DNA of 64,000 nt from Isoperla grammatica (taxonomy: Eukaryota > Arthropoda > Insecta > Plecoptera > Perlodidae), in assembly GCA_945910005.1 (NCBI GenBank), contig OX246738.1, positions 21,888,686-21,952,685 on the forward strand, given 5' to 3'. Each line of letters opens with the position of its first letter. The first letter of the stretch is position 1. The translations under genes and the position numbers were made by a program. The notes beneath the pieces are model-generated. The model was not told the DNA's origin. It saw only the letters and a list, made by a program, of their open reading frames with translations, and did not search any database. This document shows positions 54,984 through 64,000 of the stretch, in pieces.

Positions 54984-55205
54984 CTTTATTCAATAGAACA
55001 TATGGCATTTATACATGGATAAATACATTAGTTATAGAATGCGTCAATTAAAACTAAAAGTCCATGTAGTCTTCGACAGTTGGGCACATATGGACTAGGT
55101 AATCTTTAAGATGAAACTTGAGGCTGTGCCTGGTCATGTCCTTGAGGTGGCTTGGGAGCTTGGTGTACAGGATGATGCTTGAATACGCTGAATTTCTGTT
55201 TACTA
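54941..55205 (-). mobile_element. 3' end of a CR1/L2-like non-LTR retrotransposon with microsatellite tail
   Basis: The - strand encodes NRNSAYSSIILYTKLPSHLK then DMTRHSLKFHLKDYL, matching the usual end of CR1/L2/Rex-type reverse-transcriptase proteins (LYNKLPxHIK...FKxxLKxxL, family knowledge). A short tail and an (ATT)n run follow (54941-54983 on +), a common 3' ending of these elements. The reverse-transcriptase core is absent. Confidence 0.65.
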
Positions 55206-55597
55206 GGGGAAGGCTAAGTTGTGCGATGGAATATGAAAATCTTTTTTACGTCTGGTATCGTGGGTACATTTTTGTCCTTTGCAAATGAAGGACTAGTACA
55301 ATTAATAGTAGGTATGTGGCATTCCCACTATAACACTGAGGCTATGTGCCTATGTGCCAATTACTGCATCTACTGGAATACAGGCAAAACCTGCACAATA
55401 AACGAATGCATAGCTGGGAATAGTATGTATAGGGTTTGGGAATTGTACAAGAGTTTCTATGTACATCGTATTGTACACGAAACTGAAACAGAAAAAGATT
55501 GTGTAAAACTCAGTGAAAAATAATTTAATGCTAGGCCTACCCGAATAAAGGGATCCTATATGATTTTGTTTTAATTTTTAGTTTGTGTAGTTGTAGG

Positions 55598-56853
55598 CAG
55601 TGGCGTAAAGGAGACTCCCGCCACCCCCGCAAAGCGGGGGAGCCCGGCTCGCCAGACATGCAGATCTTATTTTTTCGTCATAAAAAAAATTTCAAATGTT
55701 ATCAATTTGGATCTGTTCTTCTCCGGGGCCATACGGAGGAGGAAGTTGGAGGAATGGGACAGTTTTGAAGGAAAATATTTAAAAACGCTTATGGGTGGAA
55801 TTGTTGTAAAACGTAAATTATAGTCTTCAGCTATAAATTGATTTTGATAATGCCTGTTACTGCATGAAAACCGTCATAAAATTCCCAGTAAAACTCTAAA
55901 GACTACGAAAATTCGCTCGAAGGGCTGGGACATTGCCCTAGGTCCCGTGCGGGGTCCACTAGTGAAGAGCTTACCCTACGTGGAATGTCACCGCACGGCC
56001 AAATACTACCACGGGTCCAGACGGGGAAAATTATCATATTATTATATCTTGTATCATTGTCCGATTCTGAAACATGTTTTACAGGCGTGTTAAACGTCCC
56101 TCCCCCACTGTGAATTCCTCGATACGCCACTCATGTCCCTTATGCTATTTCTTACTATTCTGGTCACAGTAGCAACATACCAAAAAGTAGTTTTCAGATT
56201 TTAAAATAAAAAAACACTTTTTGAGGAGCAGCACTGTAGCATGCCTCAAGACAGTCTTAAAGCTCTCTCAGTATACTCAGTATAGAGTGTGAACTGTGAG
56301 CAAGCCAAGCAGTTGAACGCGGACGCCTTAATGGGGCTTTGCACGCAAAGCTTGACGTAGAATGCGCCACCACCGTCCAAGCCTAAATCCATGGCCAGCT
56401 GGATGAGTAAATCAGCGTGGACAAGGTCTACTTGACCCATCCAACAGGCTGTGATGGCAGCATTTTGCCAAAGACATTGGAATAGAAGTAGCGCCACCAC
56501 AGTTCGAGCTCAAGCCCAGAGCCTCCTGGATGGGTAAATCAGCCCTTTTTTCATGGCTTAGTTATGCGGAGATCAAGTAGACCTTGTTTGAGGGTGCTGG
56601 CGCTGCTAGTGGAAAAAAGTCGCAGTGCAAAGCCCCATTGACAGCTTGGCTTGCCAGTCACAAGAATGCTCGACGTCGAAATTACTAATTTTAAGATGAC
56701 TATGTGGGGATATTAGAGCTCAAAATTTATTAAGAGTTTATTAGAGTAAAAGTTTTTTTCGTTATGTAATCGATATAGTTCTTAATTAACCACATATAGG
56801 GGGCCCGAAACTATTCTTGCGGGGGGGCCCGGGCAATTTGAATTATGCCACTG
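55598..56853. mobile_element. hAT-type element with CAGTGGCGTA ends
   Basis: CAGTGGCGTAAAGG at the left and the inverted CAGTGGCATAATTC at the right. Flanks GTTGTAGG (55590-55597) and GTTATAGG (56854-56861) agree at 7 of 8 bases. A further inverted CGCCACT end at about 56125 suggests a second insertion or an inner boundary. The part from 56330 to 56640 is framed by inverted AATGGGGCTTTGCAC copies. Its - strand has an ankyrin-repeat-like fragment (ACWMGQVDLVHADLLIQLAM), interrupted and not functional. Confidence 0.65.
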
Positions 56854-58009
56854 GTTATAGGTATATACCTTTTCTGTCACTATTACATAAATATTATAAT
56901 TAAATAAAAACAATGCATAGGCATACTTATATATTATTATCACAACATAATGTAAAATTGTCAATTGTCATACAGCTTAAAGCTAAAAAGGTAGTTTTAC
57001 TGATATCTTGAGAAAGTTTCAAGATATTAAAATAGTGATTCATACCCAAGATATGGTTTGTATCAACTAAACAATGGGTTCAAAAAGTAAAATATTGTTA
57101 TCACGCGTTTTGGCACAAAAATATCAGAGTATGGAAGAGTCGGCGAACCTCTCCCCGTTTAACATAATATTTGTGAAAGACCGTAAATACAGCATGAACC
57201 CTAAAGAAAATACATGAAAGAGAACACTTGGGGTTGTGCCTGCAAATCAAGTGATGAAATGTGTATGTGGTTTTGACAGTTGTATGTACTACTATTTCAT
57301 TGTCATCAAAAAGCCATGCTTAAGCTGGTTTAACTTACTAAGTTACTATGTATTCCCTAACCTGCCACTTCACCATCTGCATTCTGTTCAGCCCACACAC
57401 ATTCAAGCACTCAGCCCAAGACTTCCTTTGTGGAATACAATTTCTACTACAGTTGACTGCCAAAGTTTGTCTTAACAGCATCATCTGCCATGGAAGGGGG
57501 TGCCAACTGACAATATGATAAATGAATGTGAACGAAGCTTGCACGCTATTGCAACGTAGTATTGCCATAGCTTGTTGGTGTAGGTTCACTTGTTGATTGC
57601 CTGGCATATATCCATATGATCATGATACCAAAAGCAATTGTAAGGCATGTAAAACAGTAATTATCTAATAATAATGTTTTATTGTCCACCTTCATAAATA
57701 GTTCAAAACTGAATAGGATAGACATTGAATACGGTACAGAAAATACAACAGGATTGCTTAAGAGTGTAAAAAAAATGTTAAAATAGGCTACATGAGAAAG
57801 ATTGACATTGCTTAGTCTAGGGCCTACTATGTGCCTACTGCCTACCCTAGGCCATATCATCAACATTTTGAAAAGTTCAATTTAGGTATCCAGACCCAAG
57901 GCCTACACTGAATTCCCTCATAGACTGTAAAGTTGTCAATTGAATTGACAAAATACCTATACAATATATGTACACATTTAGCCAATAGAAGATGACAATA
58001 TTTGAGAGA

Positions 58010-58810
58010 CGCTGAATAACGCCGAATGGAACAACGCCGAATCGATCGTATGTACTGCACTTTCAAGTATAATCCTAACCCAAAAAAGTAGACCTTATAA
58101 CCTGGAACAACGCCGAATCTTTTTCGACGTAGATCCGACAGAACGCGGAATCTTTTTCGACGTAAATCCACCGGAACAACGCCGAATCATTTTCCGTGTA
58201 ATACACGGGTTAATTTAGGTTAGGGTCGAAAAAGATTCGGCGTTGTACCAGGTTATAAGTAGGGATGACTTCGGATCTAATAATTCGGAACCGGATCCTC
58301 CCGCGCTGGATCCGGTTCAGAACCGGTTCTTGAACATTTTAATTTTGTTTATATCACATAATATTTATGTGACACTAAGCCTGTTTGTCTTTGACTTTCG
58401 TACAATAGTCCCACACAAATGACGAATTCGCTCGTTTCAAGCTACTTGAAGCACTCATTGTCAAGTGTCAACTAATCACTCACGTTGTTTGCGGCACGAA
58501 AGACAAAGAGCTACTGGCGTGCAGTAGGGGTGGGTCGACCGGTCAGCCTACATTAGCAGACGACACCGGCGGCGACGATTGTGGTGGCTCGCTGCGCCCT
58601 TTTACCAGTGTCGTACCGACAGCATTCGAAAAAAAAGAACCGGTTCCAAAAAATGGAACCGGATTGCAATTGGGATCCGGTTCCGAACCAGTTTCCGGAT
58701 ATCCGAAGTCATCCCTAGTTATAAGGTCTTCTTTTTTGGGTTAGGATTATACTTGAAAGTGCAGTACACACAATCGATTCGGCGTTGTTCCGTTCGGCGC
58801 TATTCAGGCG
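58010..58810. mobile_element. Inverted-repeat element with AACGCCGAATC motifs, split by a hAT
   Basis: The left arm (CGCTGAATAACGCCGAATGG ... TACTGCACTTTCAAGTATAA) is complemented by the right arm ending at 58810. Inner spans repeat ACAACGCCGAATCTTTTTCG several times in both orientations. The hAT element at 58260-58717 was inserted inside, since its duplication GTTATAAG splits the motif CAGGTTATAAGGTC. No coding capacity; class unknown. Confidence 0.75.
58260..58717. mobile_element. Non-autonomous hAT element, TAGGGATGACTTCGG type
   Basis: TAGGGATGACTTCGGATC at the left, the inverted end identical through 15 bases at the right. Exact 8-base duplication GTTATAAG (58252-58259 and 58718-58725). 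Subterminal GGATCCGG/CCGGTTC blocks. 458 bases without coding capacity. Confidence 0.92.
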
Positions 58811-59805
58811 ACCCGATATTTGGGCTTTATGTCTCATACATTTGGCAATGACACTAATTACTTGATGATTAGCCAACATAGGCCTACCTGTGTAGCAATA
58901 TTTATTTATTCACCAGTGTGACTTGTACAGGATACAAAGATGGGTACAAATATAGATATTAATGATGATAATAACCAGTGTAGTTTGGGTTTCATAGTCA
59001 CTTACTCGTTACCTACAAATAAGAAATGTATGGTGAAAGGCAAGGGATGAGTGAGGGTGGGTGGGTGGGTGGGAGAGAGGTTGGGACAGGTTGCCACCGG
59101 GCAGTTATGGCCCATTTGCAGCCTTAAAGTATTTAACATTACCATTATGGTAATTCTACTGTACAGGGCCTACAGGTCCTCACCCCTGCGGGCACTTTGA
59201 GTGTCATGACTTTTCCCAGACTGCCTGACATCCCCAGCTCTCGGATATTTTTGGGAAAGGCAAACAGCATCCACTTTCGCCAGCAAGTGACTTCCCACCT
59301 GCCTGACATCGTGAGCGTGAGAACCTATACACTATATTTACCGGTACCAAAAGTATTTATTTACTAATTCACATGGTACCTATGGTCTAAGATGGATATT
59401 CTTCTCTGGCTACATGAGAGGAATGTGAATTGCAATATCGACCATAGCAAAAAAAGGCTCACAGGAATGGTTCACACATCCATTTTTCAAATAGTGTGAT
59501 TGCAATAACACAGACATAAAGCAACAAGAATCATCATCATCAACATCCATTTTGAACTTGACATAAGCAGCTCTACATTCTATACGGAAGATTTTTTTTG
59601 TTTCATGACCTACAGTAGAGCTCACAGAGTAGAGCAGTAGGGCTCACAGCCTACCGGTATATTTACATCCTATTAGGCTTAAATTACTTTGGCCTATGGT
59701 ATACCAGCAGGACTCAGACTGCCAGAACTTGAACCTTTACTTCTGCAGCTGGGCTCTTGTCCCAAATTACATTGAATGTGAATAGCAGCCACACTTTGTT
59801 TGTAA

Positions 59806-60288
59806 AGGCGGTTTCACACAAAAACATAAGACATGAGATTTAAGGTTTAACGCATAGTCATAATGTTGGACCATAGGAAACACGTACTGGCATTCACACA
59901 AATGCACTAGTTTTAAGACATAGTTTTAACGCATAATTTTCTGTTTTAAGGCATAAGAAAGTTGACCAATGTTCAACTTTATGCTTATGCCTTAAAACAA
60001 CGCACGAAAAACTTGAGTCAAAGAAGCATCTACTTTAAAATGTTATGACTACCACAGTCATGTAGGGGCCTACGTCACCAAATAATAATAATAATATATG
60101 TATAATAATATATACATAATAATATATAGAATAATTATGTAGTACAGTATTCGGCCGCAACCTCCAAAGAACTTCAACGAGTGCCATGCCTTCTCATAAA
60201 CTCTTTGTGCTTACGTTTCTATGTGTACCAGCACCCCTAAGAACTATGCGTTAAACCTTAAATCTTATGTTTTTGTGTGAAACCGCCT
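59806..60288. mobile_element. PIF/Harbinger-like MITE with long terminal repeats
   Basis: AGGCGGTTTCACACAAAAAC at the left is exactly complemented at the right, and the repeat continues into ATTTAAGGTTTAACGCATAG. TAA lies at both flanks (59803-59805, 60289-60291), as for PIF/Harbinger. It shares inner blocks with the shorter element at 36003-36193. It begins about 40 bases beyond the stop codon of the LYSET gene and may supply its 3' end. Confidence 0.82.
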
Positions 60289-60329
60289 TAACATAGCTGC
60301 ACATAGCTGTATGCTGTGGCAACCTAGGC

Positions 60330-60812
60330 CTAGTTTGAAATATGTATGTTGGTATTCTTCGTATTCTCATGTTTTGGGAAGTCGACATGATCGTCAATCA
60401 CACATTTCAAGTCTTTCTTAAAACGGCCAACACGAATTATGTAAAACCAACCTATAACAGGTATGATACAGTTTCTAAAATGAACACTTGGTTGAGACTT
60501 TGTACACAGTAGAAGAACACAGAAGAATTGTAAATAAGGGATACAGCCCAACACCAACCATGCTGCAAAAGGAATGTCAGCTAAATGTTGCCAAAAAACG
60601 GCTGCAGCACTCCAACCATACTTTTGGTTCGAATTTGAATGATACGTTTTCGAGTGTTCCATAGTGTATGACCCGTACCGATCAATTAGTTTAAATACAT
60701 AATGAACTACAATAAGTGTGCCACCAAGATAGAGGAACACCATAACCCATGCTACCCTCTGTCTAAAATTAAGTCTCATTTTCTCAGGTTTGGCAAAAAT
60801 AGCATTTACCAT
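60330..60812 (-). CDS. LYSET: LYSET/TMEM251 homologue, lysosomal enzyme trafficking factor
   Basis: Small Golgi membrane protein. In mammals LYSET anchors and stabilises the GlcNAc-1-phosphotransferase (GNPTAB) that starts the mannose-6-phosphate tag on lysosomal enzymes. The 160-residue single-exon product has the family signature NFRQRVAWV leading into a first membrane helix (about 17-40, FLYLGGTLIVVHYVFKL). A polar loop follows, then a second helix with the conserved IPYLQFFCVLLLCTKSQP (about 90-108) and a CIIPV segment. Human LYSET has the same order and spacing (NFRQRMGW ... VPYLQMFLFLYSCTRADP ... CIIPI), by recall. The start ATG is in good context (GAAATGG). The C-terminus is longer and more charged than the human one. 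It is divergently arranged with the SAMD15-like gene. Confidence 0.86.
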   Translation of the reverse strand: MVNAIFAKPEKMRLNFRQRVAWVMVFLYLGGTLIVVHYVFKLIDRYGSYTMEHSKTYHSNSNQKYGWSAAAVFWQHLADIPFAAWLVLGCIPYLQFFCVLLLCTKSQPSVHFRNCIIPVIGWFYIIRVGRFKKDLKCVIDDHVDFPKHENTKNTNIHISN

Positions 60813-61234
60813 TTCTTTGCACTTAGTAGAGAAACACAGTTTATGTCTCGGAGTACCAATTTAGTGTATTAATCTTGCTTAAATACTTTCTTTGTGCGTT
60901 GTAAACAATCCTCTTCATTTTTATGACAGATGGATTTCCATAACATGTTACGCGCTGAAGTTGCATGCCTGCTTCGAGCGCCGCAGAGCCACCAACATTA
61001 CAATACAAGGCAGTTTTTGCCTAGTTTCTATTGGTAGAAAATGTCCTCGTGACACTATACCGTGCACCCATTGGTGCAGCAGATTCCTACTTCATCACAA
61101 AGGCGGTGAAAATTTTGAAAACAAATATTTTAAAATTCTGAAGTGTTTATAATTTAATAATAAGTATTAATAAGCAATCAAAATTATTAGCGATTCACTT
61201 TCTAAATTCGTGAAGCATCCGAGTGTATTTAATC
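60813..61234. promoter_or_regulatory. Shared upstream region of the divergent LYSET and SAMD15-like genes
   Basis: The two start codons face away from each other across 422 bases, so this span must contain both promoters and leaders unless there are distant 5' exons. It is locally GC-richer around 60950-61000 (ACGCGCTGAAG, CGAGCGCCGCAG). No TATA box is obvious. Confidence 0.5.
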
Positions 61235-63865
61235 ATGACTTTTAACACTATTCGAACCAAGTTACCCGACTACTTAAAACGAGAAGAACCTATACCAGAT
61301 CGAAAGTGAGTTAGCTATACCCATAAAACGCGAAGGAATTGAGGATATCCCTATAATGGCCATATATTTTATAATGACATACGCATGTGGTCTGGTCTTC
61401 ATACATGGTCACTGTACCTTAAATGCGACCGGGTTGGTCGTTTAATTGCTGTTTTAATTGTCATCCATAGTCTTTTGGAGCCCGGTCGCACTTAACGGTA
61501 CCTTGGCCCAGGGTGATCCCTCTGCCAATCATAAGAAGTGATGGATTGAGGTCCTCCAATGTCCCTATTTCCATTCATTGACCTTTTATCATAGGCCTAG
61601 TTCAAACCAAAATACTTGACTCAATTTTACTTTTTTGCATCAGGGCCGGACAGATCTTGCTTACACCCGGTGTGTAACGTACCAGTGAAAACGCTACTGT
61701 AGTTTGGTTAGCCAATCAAAATTATAAGATTTCTACACCCCTTCTCGTCTCTCACAACACCTGTCTTATGTATTTCTGGTAATGTAATGTAACCATGTAA
61801 TAGACAATAGCATAGGTTAAATAAAGACTACTGTTTTATATTATTGTTTGATCTATACTAATACTTTTAATATAATTGTACTGAAAGAGCTATTCCACTC
61901 TGCCCTCTTTTAGGAAATGTCGTCCTCATCTTCCGAGTCCGCCAACCCTCGCAGAGCTGTGTGGAGCCGTTCTCGACACATTACCTTTTCCCCCAGTCTG
62001 GGAGTGGACAGTTACCCAAGTCGCTAATTGGATCGATCGGTCCTTAGGATTCCCGTATTACAAAGTATGGTTCACTTGACATAGGCTGGATTGATGCATA
62101 GTCTATGTGTGCTGGGTTGGTAGTATTCAAGTAATTAAAGTTGGTGATTTCGAAATATATTTAGAAGTTTCATATCTAAAGAATAAAGATAACACACTGC
62201 ACCCTAGTGGCAGTCTTGGGTAAATTACTTTAAAAAACTAATGAAATTGCTTTACTCACGACTTTATTTTTACAGTAATGGAATTACTTTACTAATTATA
62301 GAATTGTCGGGTGCTAGAATTCAACTGCTAGGGCCAGATACACAGTCAAGCTGCTAAGTTAGCCACAAGCTCTATAGTGAGTAGTTTCACTACACCACTA
62401 AAACTGTCACGAGATGGCACTGCTAAGGTGTAGATAAAAGATGATAAATTGTAGGCCTATAAATGTCACCCACTGAAAATTAGTTCTTGAACTGACTGGG
62501 TAAACTAGAAAATAAACACAAATGTATTTATTTATTGATATTGCAAATCATGGCAAATTCTATAACGAAAGTGATGTGAATGAAAGTGAACTGCCTTTTA
62601 GTTTAGTAAAAAAAATCACATTTAGAGTCTACACACTCGGTAACAAGACTGATTTCCAGCAAAGGACTTACATTTAAGGTGACTAAACCAACCGTGTAAA
62701 GTAGGTAGTTGTGCCAACAATAATCAGTAATAACTTTTAAATGGGGAGGCTATGTATCAACTTATTTTTGTATGCACAATTACTTTGAATGTTTTCCTTG
62801 TGCTTGATCCTGTGAAATTTGTTATGATACCTTATAAATGTCTGTTTTCAGCAAACATTTATAACCAATTTGATAAATGGACGAAAACTGCTCCTGATTG
62901 ATGCATCTGCACTTCCAAAAATAAATATTACAATTTTTGAAGACATTAAGGTAAGTAATATATTAATTTTCTATATTGTAGGTATGATATTGATTCCTTA
63001 ATTATGTTTACCCTTTTGCTGCATAGAGTGAAAGTAGGAAAATAAACATTGGATGCAAAATTCGACTTTAAGTGGATGAGGCTAACAGAACAGGCCATGT
63101 TTGACTATAGTCGCTGTGTTTCTAAAAGTTCATTTTTCACCACTAGATTGCAGCATCATGCATGTGTATGTACGTATGGTATGTATAGCACTATGCCTGT
63201 ATTTTTTAATGTTTTACCTATGCTTCTTAACTATAAAAAAAAACCACAACAATGAAAATGATGTGTGAAAAATAGAAATATTAATTCTGGGATTGAGAAA
63301 GTCTTCAAATGACAATAGGGCCTTCACAAATATTTAAGGCCAAACAAAATTATTTAATTTTTGGAGTGTTTTGGGGTAATTTTACAGACAGAGGAATTTT
63401 AATGATGTAGCAAAAGGGTTAACAGGCATGCATTTAATATTATTTCTTTCCGAGTAGAAGATCACTGCTGGAATTCGTAGCTTGTTCAAGATAGAACTGG
63501 AGCGATTTAGTCGCAGTATTAGTCTTCCGCCTCGTTACCCCGAGACCATGTACCTTCTGTATCGGCAACCGACAGGTCCAAAGCGGGCATTCATGACTCG
63601 TCTAGAATTTTTCCGCATGATGAAAATGGCTTCGCCACACAAACCGGCTCCGTGTCATTGGGACATGGAAACATTTAAATCAGACATTCCTGGGAAAATA
63701 ATAGTTGGTTTGGCCTTTAAGAAAAAACCATGGTTCCCACTGGGTGCAACCTTGGGTATGCCTCCAGTACCCAAACCCAAGCCCGAAAAGATAGTCAAGC
63801 CGAAGAAATACACGTATCCGATACGACCCTCACTATACGTCTTGCACACAGTCGAGAGCAACTAA
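61235..63865 (+). CDS. SAM-domain protein, SAMD15-like, 242 residues (4 exons)
   Basis: Exons 61235-61305, 61914-62064, 62852-62950, 63458-63865 join in phases 2, 0, 0 to 729 bases. The product starts MTFNTIRTKLPDYLKREEPI, then PPTLAELCGAVLDTLPFPP. The SAM domain lies at about 54-120: WTVTQVANWIDRSLGFPYYK, ITNLINGRKLLLIDA, LPKINITIFEDIK. It is followed by ELERFSRSISLPPRY and a Lys/Pro-rich end. Vertebrate SAMD15 shows the same run, with WIEQLGFPQYKECF, NFISGRKL, FEDMK and FKRSISLP (by recall). SAM domains are protein-interaction modules; the role of SAMD15 is not well defined. Acceptors are TCTTTTAG, GTTTTCAG and CGAGTAG; donors GTGAGT, GTATGG, GTAAGT. Human SAMD15 is much longer at its N-terminus, which this gene lacks. 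No AATAAA is seen before the window ends. Confidence 0.84.
61413..61502. repeat. 90-base inverted repeat (MITE-like) in intron 1 of the SAM-domain gene
   Basis: TGTACCTTAAATGCGACCGGG at the left is nearly complemented by CCCGGTCGCACTTAACGGTACC at the right, with about 45 bases between. No target duplication is clear. Confidence 0.55.
62328..62400. repeat. Partial copy of the repeat at 32099-32365
   Basis: CTAGGGCCAGATACACAGTC, AAGCTGCTAAGTTAGC and AGCTCTATAGTGAGTAG match, in the opposite orientation, segments of the repeat in the THAP gene intron. It lies in intron 2 of the SAM-domain gene. Confidence 0.45.
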
Positions 63866-64000
63866 GGGAAGGAGATGAGTCAGTTACAACCAGCAACATG
63901 TTTCATTGCAATGCTGTAAATATGATATCCGAGAGGTGAAACCTGTCGACAAACAAACTCAAGTCAACCAGAATTATCAACAATAACTTTATTGGTACAA

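Larger units (their letters stand above)
53991..60329. other. Intergenic stretch after the ZAD gene
   Basis: No host gene is supported. After the 3' untranslated region of the ZAD gene it holds a CR1/L2-like retrotransposon tail with an (AAT)n microsatellite, a 1.26-kb hAT element, a G-rich GTGG microsatellite near 59057, the nested palindrome 58010-58810 and a Harbinger-like MITE directly downstream of the LYSET gene. Between 56870 and 58000 I see nothing recognisable. Confidence 0.5.

Noticed and set aside
1..64000. CRISPR arrays, operons, ribosome binding sites, phage or plasmid functions
   Set aside because: The window is eukaryotic. The regular repeats found are coding arrays, microsatellites and transposon ends, and none has repeat-spacer structure.

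Overview
The window looks like nuclear DNA of an invertebrate animal. Genes are split by GT-AG introns, introns and spacers are AT-rich, and there are hAT, Tc1/mariner, PIF/Harbinger-like and foldback DNA transposons, 3' fragments of non-LTR retrotransposons, and SINEs with tRNA-like or 5S-rRNA-like heads. A ZAD domain joined to C2H2 fingers is typical of arthropod transcription factors, so an arthropod is my best guess. I cannot name the species. The octamer TAGGCCTA and close variants recur throughout the non-coding DNA.

Six protein genes can be supported. From left to right they are: (1) a + strand gene for a 13-finger C2H2 protein (2597-12798, start codon not found); (2) a - strand gene for an unrecognised protein of about 2385 residues built around three internal tandem-repeat arrays (18263-26255); (3) a - strand gene joining a THAP DNA-binding domain to C2H2 fingers (28275-33268); (4) a + strand ZAD plus C2H2 gene (39233-53990); (5) a single-exon - strand homologue of LYSET/TMEM251, a Golgi membrane protein of lysosomal enzyme sorting (60330-60812); (6) a + strand SAMD15-like gene with a SAM domain (61235-63865). 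Genes 1 and 4 are paralogues: their last eight fingers align in order, and one intron falls at the same place and phase. Genes 5 and 6 are transcribed away from each other across about 420 bases. I rebuilt each multi-exon model by hand from splice sites and reading-frame phase. All phases agree and every joined reading frame is open.

Most of the remaining sequence is mobile DNA. At least nine hAT-type elements can be bounded; six have exact 8-base target-site duplications and two more have 7-of-8 matches. Several elements are nested in older ones (7237-8440, 13292-15947, 58010-58810). A foldback family with 7-base duplications is present in two full copies (39569-40184 and 51471-52091) and as a 33-base remnant made only of its two ends (27464-27496). 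Its 7-base duplications recall the P/1360/Galileo group, whose transposases are related to THAP proteins. That is notable beside a host THAP gene, but the link is inference.
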